From contig SIAO01000001.1 of the NCBI GenBank assembly GCA_009691765.1, positions 124,001-188,000 on the forward strand: a stretch of DNA of 64,000 nucleotides, given 5' to 3'. Under the pieces are notes generated by a model that was not told where the DNA came from, did not search any database, and was given only the letters and a program-made list of their open reading frames with translations. Positions 51,142 through 60,026 of the stretch are shown here, piece after piece. Within the stretch, counting starts at the first letter, position 1, and every line of letters begins with the position of its first letter. The DNA comes from Planctomycetota bacterium (GTDB taxonomy: Bacteria > Planctomycetota > GCA-002687715). Position numbers and translations under genes: made by a program.

Positions 51142-51169
51142 TTGACACCCAAGATGTGCTCCGTAGGAT
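51142..51169 (+). promoter_or_regulatory. nrdJ promoter
   Basis: TTGACA at 51142-51147, a 16-base spacer and TAGGAT at 51164-51169. Transcription would start near 51176, giving a leader of about 150 nt before the nrdJ ATG. Confidence 0.7.
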
Positions 51170-51177
51170 CCGCGCCT

Positions 51178-51193
51178 GCCCCATATATAGTGG
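51178..51193 (+). promoter_or_regulatory. NrdR-box-like site
   Basis: GCCCCATATATAGTGG matches the central ATATATAGTG of the NrdR box consensus (ACACWATATATWGTGT). The left arm is poor. It covers the predicted transcription start of nrdJ, a suitable place for repression. An expected partner box about 31 bases upstream is only weakly visible (ACACCCAAGATGTG at 51145). The nrdR gene is not in the window. Confidence 0.5.
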
Positions 51194-51196
51194 GTG

Positions 51197-51275
51197 TTGG
51201 AGGATAGCCTCCAAGGGAGGCCGAAATGGCCTCCGCGCCGGGGTGCTGCGGGTCTTGGTTGCCATGGGCATGGCA
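51197..51275 (+). promoter_or_regulatory. structured nrdJ 5' leader with three hairpins
   Basis: Hairpin 1: TTGGAGG-ATAG-CCTCCAA (51197-51214). Hairpin 2: GGAGGCC-GAAAT-GGCCTCC (51216-51234). Hairpin 3: TGCCAT-GGGC-ATGGCA (51260-51275). Hairpins 1 and 2 share GGAGG/CCTCC strands, and CCTCC of hairpin 1 can instead pair with GGAGG of hairpin 2 across a 3-base loop. Mutually exclusive folds are thus possible. A run of nine G residues (51310-51318) lies 7 bases before the ATG. I see no cobalamin B12-box. Confidence 0.55.
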
Positions 51276-51325
51276 GCCGCCGTAACGCCGGCAAGGGCTT
51301 GTGTTTATCGGGGGGGGGATGCGTC

Positions 51326-54300
51326 ATGGCCAACAACGGTGGTCGGGGGAAGACTGTCACTCGTGGGGGAACGGGCGCGCTTCAAAAGCGAGGCATCGTG
51401 ATTGAAAGACACTTCACTCAAGCTGGGCAAGACGCGATGGACATGGTCCGTTTCGTCAAGCGCAAGGCCTTCATCGGCAATCCAGACGGCAGCGTTGTCT
51501 TCCAAATGGACGACGCGGAAGTACCGGAAGGTTGGAGTCAGCTCGCCACGGACATCGCCGCCAGCAAGTATTTTCGTAAGGCAGGCGTGCCGAGCGAAAC
51601 CGGGACTGAAACAAGTGTTCGTCAGCTTGTGCACCGTGTCGCGTGCACCTTGCGTGAAGCGGGCGAAAAGCTCGGTGGGTATTTCGCGAGCAGCGAAGAC
51701 GCCACCAACTTCGAACAAGAGCTCGCTTGGCTCTTGGTAAATCAACACGGAGCATTCAACTCTCCGGTGTGGTTCAACTGTGGGTTGTCGGCTCGTTACG
51801 GCATCACGGGTAAAGCCGTGGGGACTTGGGCTTGGGAAACGAGCGCGGGTGCCGTCGCCGAGTGCTCTGATTCCTACACGCGTCCGCAGCTCTCTGCTTG
51901 TTTCATTCAGAGCATTCAAGACGACCTGCTCGACATTGCTGATGCTGTGAAGCGCGAGATGCGCTTGTTCAAGTTCGGATCGGGCACGGGCTCAAATTTC
52001 TCGAGCATCCGCGGCGAAGGCGAGCAGCTCGGCGGCGGAGGCACAAGTTCAGGGCTCATGTCGTTCCTTGAAGTGCTGGACAAGGCAGCCGGAGCGACGA
52101 AGTCTGGCGGCACCACGCGCCGCGCAGCAAAGATGGTGATCTTGGATATGGATCACCCAGAAATCGAGCGCTTCATTCTGTGGAAAGCGCGCGAAGAGGA
52201 CAAAGCGCAGGTACTGATCTCCGCTGGCTACGACTCGGACTTTAATGGCGAGGTGTACCGCACGGTTTCTGGTCAAAACTCCAACAACTCGGTGCGCATC
52301 ACGGATGAATTCATGGGTGCGGTTTTGAAGGACGCCGAGTGGAAGACCTATCGGCGCACCACCGGCGCTGTGCACAAGACCTACCAAGCTCGTGAGCTGT
52401 TGGACAAGATTTGCTACGCCGCATGGCGCTGTGCGGACCCGGGAGTGCAATTCGACTCCACCATCAATCGGTGGCACACCTGCCCGGAAACAGGACGCAT
52501 CAACGGCAGCAATCCTTGCTCGGAGTACATGTTCCTTGATGACTCCGCCTGCAATCTTGCTTCTCTCAATTTGATGAAGTTTGTGGATGAGCAAGGCAAC
52601 TTCGACGTGGTGGCTTACCGCCATGCCGTGCGCGTGTTCATCACCGCGATGGACATCGTGGTGGATTTCGCCAGCTACCCCACGCAACTGATCGCTAACA
52701 ACAGTCATGACTATCGCCCGTTGGGTTTGGGTTACGCGAACCTCGGCACCATGTTGATGGTGAAAGGCATCGCCTACGACAGCGATGAAGCGCGCCGTTT
52801 GTGCGGAGCCATCACAGGCATCACCTGTGGGCACTCGTACGTGGTCAGTGCTGAATTGGCGAAGGCCAAGTCACCGTTTGTTGGGTTCGAACGCAATCGC
52901 GATGGCTTCATGCAGGTCATGAATATGCACCGCGATGCGGCGTACGCTCTCGATGAAGGCGGTGAGGCTGGTTATCTCGTCGATGCAGCTCGAGAGGATT
53001 GGGATGCTGCGATCGCTGGCGGCAAGCGTCACGGCTTCCGCAACTCGCAAGCCACCGTCATCGCGCCGACGGGCACCATCGGACTGTTGATGGATTGCGA
53101 CACCACGGGCATCGAGCCAGAGTTCTCGCTCGTGAAGTTCAAGAAGCTCGCTGGTGGCGGCTACTTCAAGATCATCAATCAGTGTGTGCCGAGGGCGCTC
53201 GCCAATCTCGGCTACGACAAACGCCAGACGCAGGACATCCTCAATTGGGTCCTAGGACACCAGACTCTGGAAGGCGCCCCTGTCATTGACCGTTCTGCGT
53301 TGCGCGCGAAGGGCATGTCTGATGAAGACATCGGTCGCGCTGAACGCGAGATTGCCAGTGCTTTCGAATTGCGCCAAGTCTTCTCAGCGCACAAGCTCGG
53401 GGAAGATTGCCGTCAACGTCTTGGAATCAGCGCAGACGATTGGAATCGCCCAGGCTTCGATCTCCTCGCACGCTTTGGTTTCAGTGAGGATGACGTGCGC
53501 AAGGCCGACGCATGGGCGTGTGGCAGTCAGACGGTGGAAGGTGCGCCTCACCTGCGTGAAGAGCACTTGCCCGTGTTTGATTGCGCCAACCGCTGCGGCC
53601 GTACAGGCAAGCGCTTCATTCACTACATGGGCCACATCCGCATGATGGCCGCCGCGCAGCCGTTTATCTCCGGCGCCATTTCGAAGACGGTGAACATGCC
53701 CAACGATGTCACCGTCAAGGACATCGAGGACGCGTACGTCGAATCATGGAAGCTGGGGTTGAAGGCGGTCGCGCTCTACCGTGACGGTTGCAAGGGCAGT
53801 CAGCCCTTGAACAGCAGCGGGGAAGCTGCCGTTGGAAAGAAGTCCAAAACGACGACTGAGGTTCCTGTGGAATCCACGGTGGCATCCGTGGTGTCCGCAC
53901 CAAGCAACATGGCTCCGGCGTTGAGACGCCGTCGGCTTTCACGCAAGCGCTTCGGGTTCACTCAGGAAGGACGCGTTGGGCAGCAGAAGATCTATCTGCG
54001 CACTGGCAACTACGACGACGGCACACTCGGCGAGATCTTCATCGATATGCACAAAGAAGGCGCCGCCTTCCGCAGCATGATGAACTGCTTCGCCATCGCC
54101 GTGAGTCTCGGTTTGCAGTATGGCGTCCCGCTCGAGGAGTATGTGAATGTGTTCACTTTCACGCGTTTCGATCCGCAAGGGCCCGTGGATCACCCCAATG
54201 TGAAGTGGTGCACCTCGGTCATCGATTACATCTTCCGCGTGTTGGGAATGGAGTATCTCGGGCGCACAGATTTTGTGCAGGTTCCGCCGATCGACGGTGC

Positions 54301-54580
54301 TGCTGATGCACCCTCGAAGGATGTCGACACCAGCGCTGCGACTCGTGAGGACCTCAGCACGCGAGTGCTTGAGGTCGAAGCGGATCTGGGCACGAAGGTG
54401 GTTGCACCTTCCGAACGTCGGGACGCACGCAACCTCCGCGCAACTCGCAACGCGTTATCGGAGCATCTCGAGAGCATGATGGGCGATGCACCCTTCTGTG
54501 ATACCTGTGGCAATGTCACCGTGCGCAACGGGGCTTGCTACAAGTGTCTCAATTGTGGTGCCTCTCTCGGCTGTTCTTGA
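51326..54580 (+). CDS. nrdJ: adenosylcobalamin-dependent (class II) ribonucleoside-diphosphate reductase
   Basis: 1084 aa from ATG at 51326. The frame is open further upstream, but those codons lie over the promoter and hairpin leader and show no family similarity. Landmarks are [13 protein letters not shown] near residue 140, [16 protein letters not shown], the active-site Cys region [20 protein letters not shown] and [19 protein letters not shown]. In the C-terminal third, [20 protein letters not shown] is followed by a zinc-ribbon tail with four Cys (CDTCGNV and [10 protein letters not shown]). This is the long NrdJ type without oxygen or tyrosyl-radical requirement. It supplies dNTPs. Dcd follows 19 bases downstream. 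Confidence 0.96.
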   Translation: MANNGGRGKTVTRGGTGALQKRGIVIERHFTQAGQDAMDMVRFVKRKAFIGNPDGSVVFQMDDAEVPEGWSQLATDIAASKYFRKAGVPSETGTETSVRQLVHRVACTLREAGEKLGGYFASSEDATNFEQELAWLLVNQHGAFNSPVWFNCGLSARYGITGKAVGTWAWETSAGAVAECSDSYTRPQLSACFIQSIQDDLLDIADAVKREMRLFKFGSGTGSNFSSIRGEGEQLGGGGTSSGLMSFLEVLDKAAGATKSGGTTRRAAKMVILDMDHPEIERFILWKAREEDKAQVLISAGYDSDFNGEVYRTVSGQNSNNSVRITDEFMGAVLKDAEWKTYRRTTGAVHKTYQARELLDKICYAAWRCADPGVQFDSTINRWHTCPETGRINGSNPCSEYMFLDDSACNLASLNLMKFVDEQGNFDVVAYRHAVRVFITAMDIVVDFASYPTQLIANNSHDYRPLGLGYANLGTMLMVKGIAYDSDEARRLCGAITGITCGHSYVVSAELAKAKSPFVGFERNRDGFMQVMNMHRDAAYALDEGGEAGYLVDAAREDWDAAIAGGKRHGFRNSQATVIAPTGTIGLLMDCDTTGIEPEFSLVKFKKLAGGGYFKIINQCVPRALANLGYDKRQTQDILNWVLGHQTLEGAPVIDRSALRAKGMSDEDIGRAEREIASAFELRQVFSAHKLGEDCRQRLGISADDWNRPGFDLLARFGFSEDDVRKADAWACGSQTVEGAPHLREEHLPVFDCANRCGRTGKRFIHYMGHIRMMAAAQPFISGAISKTVNMPNDVTVKDIEDAYVESWKLGLKAVALYRDGCKGSQPLNSSGEAAVGKKSKTTTEVPVESTVASVVSAPSNMAPALRRRRLSRKRFGFTQEGRVGQQKIYLRTGNYDDGTLGEIFIDMHKEGAAFRSMMNCFAIAVSLGLQYGVPLEEYVNVFTFTRFDPQGPVDHPNVKWCTSVIDYIFRVLGMEYLGRTDFVQVPPIDGAADAPSKDVDTSAATREDLSTRVLEVEADLGTKVVAPSERRDARNLRATRNALSEHLESMMGDAPFCDTCGNVTVRNGACYKCLNCGASLGCS

Positions 54581-54599
54581 GAATTCAACGGACGGTGTT

Positions 54600-55706
54600 G
54601 TGGACCCTCAACCGGGCGCGCTCTCTGCAGAGCAGATTCATGCCTTGATCGACTCCGGAGCCCTCATCGGTTCCGGAGACATTAAGCAGCGCATCCAGCC
54701 CTGTTCGCTCGATCTCACATTGGGCGTTGAACTCTGGCGCATGCCGGCATCGGTGTTGCCTCTCGCTGGCGAACCGGTGGCAGATGTCATCGCGCACTAC
54801 GCACGCAGCAAAGTCGATCTATCGACTCCTCAGACTTTGGCACGCGGGAATGTCTACATGGCGCGCATTGCAGAATGCTGTGCGCTGCCCGCTTGGCTTG
54901 GTGGCTACACCAACAACAAGAGCAGCATCGGGCGCATCGACATGCAGACCCGTACGCTTTGTGATGGCAGTCCGCGTTACGACAAGATTCCACGTGGCTA
55001 CAAAGGCGATCTGTACCTTGAAATCACACCGCGCTCCTTCGATGTCGAAGTGCAAGCTGGCAGCAGTCTGAACCAAGCGATTTTCTATGGACGGCGTCAG
55101 GTACTGGATACTGATGCACTCGAAGCGCTTGCGCGCAACGAGCTTCTCGCATTCCGCCGCGATGGCCAAGCGCTGCATGCAGACTCCTTGATCATCGATG
55201 GGGGCTTGCTTCTTGGTGTGGATCTCGACCAGCCGCTCGTGGGCTACGTTGCGCGTAACACCACCGAGGCCATCAGCTTGATTTCTGGTCAGGTGAAAGA
55301 TGGCAGCGAGTTCTTTGAGCCGATTCCACGGCCGCGGCAAGGACGACTGCTTCTGCGACGTGGTCATTTTTACGTGTTTTCGACGCGAGAGTTTGTGCGC
55401 ATTCCTCCGGAGTACGCCGTTGAGATGCTGCCTCACGAAACCAGTGCAGGCGAATTTCGTGCTCACTACGCTGGGTTTTTCGATCCAGGATTCGGTTGGT
55501 CACCTGCTGGCGCTGGGACTGGGACGCCCGCTGTGCTCGAGGTGCGGCCCTACGACGACGACATCATTCTTCGGGATGGTCAACCGATTTGCAAGATGGC
55601 CTTCGAACGCATGGCCGCCAAGCCTGCGCAACCTTACGGTACGCGCGGAGTTGGCAGCCACTACAATGAGCAGCGCGGGCCTCGACTCTCGCGGTTTCTT
55701 CAATGA
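54600..55706 (+). CDS. dcd: dCTP deaminase, long two-domain form
   Basis: About 368 aa from GTG at 54600, chosen because earlier in-frame codons lie inside nrdJ. Later starts are possible. It deaminates dCTP to dUTP on the way to dTTP. Motifs: RIQPCSLDLTLGVELWRMPA, NNKSSIGRIDMQTRTLCDGS, and the strand GDLYLEITPRSFDVEVQAGS with SLNQAIFYGRRQVL. The second half ends with HYAGFFDPGFGWSPAGAG and VLEVRPYDDDIILRDGQPIC, the DCD/dUTPase-fold signature. It is about twice the size of E. coli Dcd. Its place after nrdJ makes a dNTP-supply operon. Confidence 0.88.
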   Translation: MDPQPGALSAEQIHALIDSGALIGSGDIKQRIQPCSLDLTLGVELWRMPASVLPLAGEPVADVIAHYARSKVDLSTPQTLARGNVYMARIAECCALPAWLGGYTNNKSSIGRIDMQTRTLCDGSPRYDKIPRGYKGDLYLEITPRSFDVEVQAGSSLNQAIFYGRRQVLDTDALEALARNELLAFRRDGQALHADSLIIDGGLLLGVDLDQPLVGYVARNTTEAISLISGQVKDGSEFFEPIPRPRQGRLLLRRGHFYVFSTREFVRIPPEYAVEMLPHETSAGEFRAHYAGFFDPGFGWSPAGAGTGTPAVLEVRPYDDDIILRDGQPICKMAFERMAAKPAQPYGTRGVGSHYNEQRGPRLSRFLQ

Positions 55707-56065
55707 ACAGCACTCACTCAACCGCACGCTTTGAGCACCATGTCTTTGTGTGCACCCACGAACGTGAAGCTGGCAAGGGATGTTGTGCGGCCGGTGGCGG
55801 CCTCGCGGTGCTCGACCGCTTCAAGTCTGTGCTGCGGGAGCATGGACTTGCAGAGCGCATTCGTGCCAACCGTTCCGGATGCCTCGACGCATGTTCGCGC
55901 GGGGTCACGGTGGTGATCTACCCTGACGCCGTTTGGTATGGCGGTGTTGTGCCTGCCGATGTTCATGAGATTGTTGAATCCCATTTGAAGGGTGGTCGGC
56001 CCGTGGAACGCTTGTTCCTGCGCTGCTCTACCGAGTGTGATAAACGCCCCGGAGGATGTGGCTGA
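55703..56065 (+). CDS. thioredoxin-like [2Fe-2S] ferredoxin
   Basis: 120 aa from ATG at 55703 (ATGA overlap with dcd). The cluster-binding pattern of thioredoxin-like ferredoxins is visible: first Cys pair in [20 protein letters not shown], second in [18 protein letters not shown]. The fold resembles the NuoE/shethna-type 2Fe-2S proteins. The C-terminal tail has further Cys residues ([15 protein letters not shown]) that may not bind a cluster. It may deliver electrons to a neighbouring reductive step; NrdJ normally uses thioredoxin-type reductants, so a direct link is only a guess. Confidence 0.85.
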   Translation: MNSTHSTARFEHHVFVCTHEREAGKGCCAAGGGLAVLDRFKSVLREHGLAERIRANRSGCLDACSRGVTVVIYPDAVWYGGVVPADVHEIVESHLKGGRPVERLFLRCSTECDKRPGGCG

Positions 56066-57237
56066 TGCGCATGCTGTTGCTTCTGTGTGCTGTGGCGATT
56101 TCCCTGAGTGCGCAAGACACGCCCAAGCGCGAGCCTTGGAGCAAGGACGGAAATAGCGTGACGAAGACACCGAGCGGGCTTGTTGTAAGTGTGCTGAAGC
56201 CGGGTGCCGAGGCACCGCGTCCCAAATTGGGCGACACCGTCAAGGTGAAGTACACCGGTTGGCTTGAGGACGGGACGGAATTCGACAGCTCGCGTGGCAA
56301 TCCCGTCGAGTTCCGCATCGGCTCTGTCATCGAAGGTTGGAATGAGGGCTTGGGACACATTGGTGCTGGGGGCCAAGTGAAATTGACGATTCCGGGCAAT
56401 CTCGCTTATGGGCCGAAAGGCAGCCCACCCAAAATTCCGCCGAATGCCACACTCATTTTTGATGTCGAACTGGTGGAAGTGAAGCCCGGCCCGGTGGCGC
56501 CGTCGTTTACGGCTCCCACGAAAGACAAACAGAAGAAGACAGAGAAGGGCCTGCTCTACGAGATTCTTGCCGAAGGGACTGGCACGAACATCACGACGGA
56601 TGAGCAGTTTGTGGCGGAGTACGCCATCTTTACGCTCGGCGGCAAGCTTCTCGACTGCAGTGCGTTCAGTGGGCAGCCGTTGAAGGGCACTCGCGCGAGT
56701 TTCCGCATTCCCTTCATGAATGAAGCCTTTGGGTTGCTCAAAGAGGGATCTCATGCAGTGTTCGAAGTGACGCCAGCTCTGGGTTTTGGTGATCGTCCCA
56801 TGCCTGGTTTGAAGGCCGATGAATCCACCATTTGGGACATCAAGATACTGAACGTCACCCGACCGCTCGCTCTCCCAGAGTTTTATATGCCACGCGCGGA
56901 TGTCATGAAGTCCACTGCGAGTGGTTTGCAGTATGAAGTCATCAAGGAAGGCACAGGAGCCGTGCCGCTGAAGTCCGCCAATGTAACGGTGCACTATGCC
57001 GGCTGGTTCACTGACGGACGCATCTTCGATAGCAGCTACTCCCGCGGTGAACCCACGAGTTTCCCAGTCACGGGCGTGATTCCAGGCTGGACTGAAGGAT
57101 TGCAGCTCATGAAAGAGGGCAGCGTTTACCGTTTCGTGATTCCCGGGAAGCTCGCATACGGGGCCCAGGGAATGCCCGGACGCATTCCGCCAGATGCCAC
57201 CCTCATCTTCCACGTCGAGCTCGTGAAAGCTGGCTGA
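56065..57237 (+). CDS. exported FKBP-type peptidyl-prolyl isomerase with three FKBP units
   Basis: 390 aa from ATG at 56065, which overlaps the ferredoxin stop by one base. [18 protein letters not shown] is a signal peptide, so it acts in the periplasm. The first FKBP domain (about 30-140) has [29 protein letters not shown] and [11 protein letters not shown]. The third (about 300-390) has [32 protein letters not shown] and [20 protein letters not shown]. The middle domain (about 160-270) keeps the fold ([16 protein letters not shown]) but lacks the FDSS and GW residues of the active pocket. It probably folds exported proteins. Confidence 0.9.
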   Translation: MRMLLLLCAVAISLSAQDTPKREPWSKDGNSVTKTPSGLVVSVLKPGAEAPRPKLGDTVKVKYTGWLEDGTEFDSSRGNPVEFRIGSVIEGWNEGLGHIGAGGQVKLTIPGNLAYGPKGSPPKIPPNATLIFDVELVEVKPGPVAPSFTAPTKDKQKKTEKGLLYEILAEGTGTNITTDEQFVAEYAIFTLGGKLLDCSAFSGQPLKGTRASFRIPFMNEAFGLLKEGSHAVFEVTPALGFGDRPMPGLKADESTIWDIKILNVTRPLALPEFYMPRADVMKSTASGLQYEVIKEGTGAVPLKSANVTVHYAGWFTDGRIFDSSYSRGEPTSFPVTGVIPGWTEGLQLMKEGSVYRFVIPGKLAYGAQGMPGRIPPDATLIFHVELVKAG

Positions 57238-57246
57238 TTCAAGGGC

Positions 57247-58128
57247 TCAAAGTTGGATTGCGCCGATGCGCAGCGGAGCATCCTCTGCTGCGTTGTTGTT
57301 TTCAGTGGTCGCAATTTGTGCGGCCGACATCATCGCAAGCGCACTCCAACCGGTCCCGTCCGGTTTTGGTGCCGCACTGCTGAGGATCAGAGTGCCATCG
57401 TTAGGCAGCTGCATTGTTCCGATGCAGAGTTCAGTCTTCGAGCGCACGAAGACCAAGCGGTTGCGCGGCTTGCCGAGCCAATGTTGCTTGGCGACCACTT
57501 CTTGCCCGCAGTAGCAGCCTTTTGTGTACGAGACCGTGCGCGCTTCCAGTCCGCTTTCGGCTGGCAAGACACCGGAATCAATATCGATGCCATAGCGCGG
57601 CATGCCGGCGTCGACGCGCCATGGGTTGAGCATCTGAACATCTGGGGCGCCATCGGCTTCAGCTGCATTCGTGAGCGGACGCACCCATGTCGCGATGCCC
57701 CAACTGTCATCTTTGTACTGCAACAGCGAACCAGATGTTGCGACGCCGATCGGATTGATGACGCCAGCTTCCGGCAAACTCAGTGGCATTGCGGATGTGT
57801 TTATGAGGCTACGCAAAGCAGGGACGACCGACACGCTGACACTTATGTCGGCAATGGTCGCGTACTTGCGCAGATGGGCGATGAGCACTTCATGGCAATT
57901 GCGTTCAGTCCATCCATGGATCTCCTCACCAACGCGGACGACTTGGATAAGCGCGATGGACCGCCCTTTGGGTTCCAACACGAAGGCTCGTGCACCCGCA
58001 CCATCTTTCATGCCACCAAGGTCTTGCGTGCACAACCCATTCAAGAACCGCACGGGATCCTTTCCGCGAAGCACGAAAAACGCGCAGGAGTTATCGAGGA
58101 CATGCTGCGGTGGCGAAAGCGTCGGCAT
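57247..58128 (-). CDS. ygfZ: folate-binding YgfZ/GcvT-like protein (Fe-S cluster maintenance)
   Basis: 293 aa. The diagnostic motif K-G-C-Y-x-G-Q-E is present as SYTKGCYCGQEVVAKQHWLG near residue 205. The N-terminus FVLRGKDPVRFLNGLCTQDL matches GcvT/YgfZ-like folate-binding folds. YgfZ uses tetrahydrofolate to support the repair or assembly of some Fe-S enzymes. It is divergent from an A-type Fe-S carrier gene, supporting that role. It converges with the FKBP gene with 9 bases between the stops. The full-length aminomethyltransferase catalytic Asp pattern is not recognisable, so GcvT is unlikely. Confidence 0.9.
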   Translation of the reverse strand: MPTLSPPQHVLDNSCAFFVLRGKDPVRFLNGLCTQDLGGMKDGAGARAFVLEPKGRSIALIQVVRVGEEIHGWTERNCHEVLIAHLRKYATIADISVSVSVVPALRSLINTSAMPLSLPEAGVINPIGVATSGSLLQYKDDSWGIATWVRPLTNAAEADGAPDVQMLNPWRVDAGMPRYGIDIDSGVLPAESGLEARTVSYTKGCYCGQEVVAKQHWLGKPRNRLVFVRSKTELCIGTMQLPNDGTLILSSAAPKPDGTGWSALAMMSAAQIATTENNNAAEDAPLRIGAIQL

Positions 58129-58180
58129 GGGCTTATTGTCGCCGAAGCGCAGGAAGTCAGCATCCTCAGGCGTGAAATAA

Positions 58181-58208
58181 CATGGTAGTATTCAGCGGAG
58201 CTACCATG
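58181..58208. promoter_or_regulatory. perfect 8-base inverted repeat over the iscA-like start codon
   Basis: CATGGTAG at 58181-58188 and CTACCATG at 58201-58208 are exact inverted copies separated by 12 bases. The right arm contains the ATG at 58206. In RNA it could hide the start codon; in DNA it could bind a regulator controlling the divergent ygfZ and iscA-like genes. Confidence 0.5.
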
Positions 58209-58532
58209 GTCACCATCACTGAAAGAGCGGCCGGAAAGATCCTTGAGATTCTTGAACGTCAAGGCAAAGACACAGGCACTCATGGACTGCGCGTCGGGAT
58301 TGAAAGCGGCGGATGTTCCGGATTCCAGTACAAGCTTGATCTTGGTGAAGCGTTGGCAGACGACCAGATCTTCGCTTCCGGCAAGGCGCAGGTGATGGTG
58401 GATACCAAGGCGATTCTCTTCCTCGGTGGCTCAACCGTCGACTACATCGAGAGTCTGACGGGCGCCGGCTTCACGGTGCGGAATCCGAACACCACGGGCA
58501 CCTGCGGCTGTGGCACTTCATTTTCGGTTTGA
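58206..58532 (+). CDS. A-type iron-sulfur cluster carrier (IscA/ErpA/HesB family)
   Basis: 108 aa from ATG at 58206. An upstream ATG at 58182 would add 8 unconserved residues and place the start in the left repeat arm. Conserved cysteines: one in IESGGCSGFQYKL (residue about 38) and two in the C-terminal TGTCGCGTSFSV. N-terminal ITERAAGKILEILERQGKD is typical. It holds an Fe-S cluster and passes it to target enzymes. IscA and ErpA cannot be told apart here. It pairs divergently with ygfZ. Confidence 0.92.
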   Translation: MVTITERAAGKILEILERQGKDTGTHGLRVGIESGGCSGFQYKLDLGEALADDQIFASGKAQVMVDTKAILFLGGSTVDYIESLTGAGFTVRNPNTTGTCGCGTSFSV

Positions 58533-58558
58533 AAAGCGCGATATAGCGCGCTTGCGCT

Positions 58559-59152
58559 TCATGGCAGCAGGTTGTGGAACTGCAACGCGACGATGTCGAC
58601 CTTGCGCGTCACCGGATCAAACACGCGCGCGCGAGTGCCTGGGTCGCCATAAGTGTGCAACGTAATGGCCGTTGGCCACCCAGCGTTGGCGAGCTGATGC
58701 ATGTTTTCACGAGGTGGAGGCACGAGCCCCATCACACCACCGCGAGCAAGTGTGCGGCCTCCTGTGGCGCAGACCTCCGCGTGCCCTTCTGACATGCGCT
58801 CTTCAACAAGCGCAAAACTCGTCTCGAAGCACGATCCTTGTAGACAGCGCACGACGCACCAATTCAGGTGGTCGTGGATGCGTGTTTCGCGAAAGGCACC
58901 CCAGACCAGGACTACCACAGCGAAGCGGTGGTCTGCATCGGCGTAAACGAGATTGCGTGTGTACGGGACCCCTGGGTGCTCTGTGCGCAACTCTGCTGGC
59001 ACGCAGTAATCGAGTGGGATCAACTCCGTGTTCAACTGTTCGACGCGGCGTGCTGTGGCAACCGCATCAAGGTCGGCGTCGATGAGGTCGCGCACCGCAG
59101 CAACATACGTGCTAAGGGTCGCATCTGTGGTGTGCATGGTGCCGAGGCTCAT
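58559..59152 (-). CDS. cysteine dioxygenase-type cupin
   Basis: 197 aa. The three-His iron site is visible: two in FRETRIHDHLNWCVVRCLQG and one in PPPRENMHQLANAGWPT. The strand CLQGSCFETSF follows the HDH as in cysteine dioxygenases (LQGxLxET). It should oxidise a thiol such as cysteine with O2 to the sulfinate in the cytoplasm. Substrate specificity is not certain, since thiol dioxygenases share this site. ATG at 59152 is used, with 59137 an alternative. It converges with the iscA-like gene (26 bases) and is divergent from the exported protein. Confidence 0.82.
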   Translation of the reverse strand: MSLGTMHTTDATLSTYVAAVRDLIDADLDAVATARRVEQLNTELIPLDYCVPAELRTEHPGVPYTRNLVYADADHRFAVVVLVWGAFRETRIHDHLNWCVVRCLQGSCFETSFALVEERMSEGHAEVCATGGRTLARGGVMGLVPPPRENMHQLANAGWPTAITLHTYGDPGTRARVFDPVTRKVDIVALQFHNLLP

Positions 59153-59259
59153 GCGTGAATCCTACAAGAAGCAGCACGACCGCGCGCCTTTTCCCAAAGT
59201 GGCTGCGGGTCGCAGTAAAGCACGCGTGTTTGATGCCGAAGATGTACTGGGAGAATCCC

Positions 59260-59967
59260 ATGATCCGTTCACTATTTTACGCAGCGCTTTTGGCTGGAAC
59301 TCTTGTCGGGCAGGGGACACTGTCAGGCAACGAAGTGCTCCTGCTTCGAGAAATCGGCGTGGACGATGCGGGGATCGCTGCCCGCGTGCGCGCGCATGGG
59401 TTGGTCGCGTGTGACGGTCTATTGAGTGCTCTTGAAGATCAAAGCGCTTCACAGGAGTTGCGCGATCTCGCAGCGCTTCTTTCGCCACGACGCATGGCCT
59501 TGGCGGAGCTCGCCAAGGACTTCGACGAAGCGCGCTGTGGGCCATTCTCATTGCTGGTGCCACGCGGCTGGATTCGATCCAGCACAGACATGGCGGGCAG
59601 TACATGCGATGTGTTTACCTCGCCAGAAGGTGGGCAACGTATCGTGCTCCTGATGGGCAGCCCGACGTCCTTCCCGGATGCAACCGCGGAACATATTGGA
59701 ACTCAGGTGATTGAGCAGACTTTGCGGGCCATCGGAGCAATCGGCCCCACTGTGCCACGCGCACGCGCGCTCAGAACGCTGGAAGGTCGTGTGTGGGCAT
59801 CAGCGGCTGCTGTTCAATCGATTCCGCGGGCACCCGCGCGAGAACTCAGCATCGCAGCCTCCATCGTCGCCGGGCGAGCCGTGCTGTGCGTTGGTGAATC
59901 CATGAGCGACGCGCAGCCACTCTCCAGGCCCATGGATGTGATGCTCGGCACATTAATCGCAAACTAG
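59260..59967 (+). CDS. exported protein of unknown function
   Basis: 235 aa from ATG at 59260, with GGGAG 6 bases upstream. MIRSLFYAALLAGTLVGQG is a signal peptide, so the long upstream in-frame extension is rejected. The mature part begins with a short helical region (LLLREIGVDDAGIAARVRAH). A domain with GPFSLLVPRGWIRSSTDMAG and TCDVFTSPEGGQRIVLLMGS follows, a pattern I associate with small beta-rich domains of secreted proteins. I do not recognise the family. Its stop is 59 bases before the ABC operon. Confidence 0.7.
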   Translation: MIRSLFYAALLAGTLVGQGTLSGNEVLLLREIGVDDAGIAARVRAHGLVACDGLLSALEDQSASQELRDLAALLSPRRMALAELAKDFDEARCGPFSLLVPRGWIRSSTDMAGSTCDVFTSPEGGQRIVLLMGSPTSFPDATAEHIGTQVIEQTLRAIGAIGPTVPRARALRTLEGRVWASAAAVQSIPRAPARELSIAASIVAGRAVLCVGESMSDAQPLSRPMDVMLGTLIAN

Positions 59968-60026
59968 ATGCTGCGTGATTCCTATGACTCTGTGCGCTGG
60001 CGTGTGCGCGGCTATGATCTGCGCAC

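Noticed and set aside
51145-51160. Second NrdR box upstream of the first
   Set aside because: ACACCCAAGATGTGCT keeps only part of the consensus and has wrong inner spacing, so I do not call it as a feature.
51194-51325. Cobalamin riboswitch before nrdJ
   Set aside because: The leader is structured, but I cannot find the B12-box or the core GGGAA/GCCACTG elements.
55963-57213. 416-aa minus-strand frame
   Set aside because: Antisense to the FKBP gene, which has three recognisable domains.
59155-59259. Longer start for the exported protein at 59155
   Set aside because: It would place 35 charged residues before a clear signal peptide; the ATG at 59260 has a good ribosome binding site.
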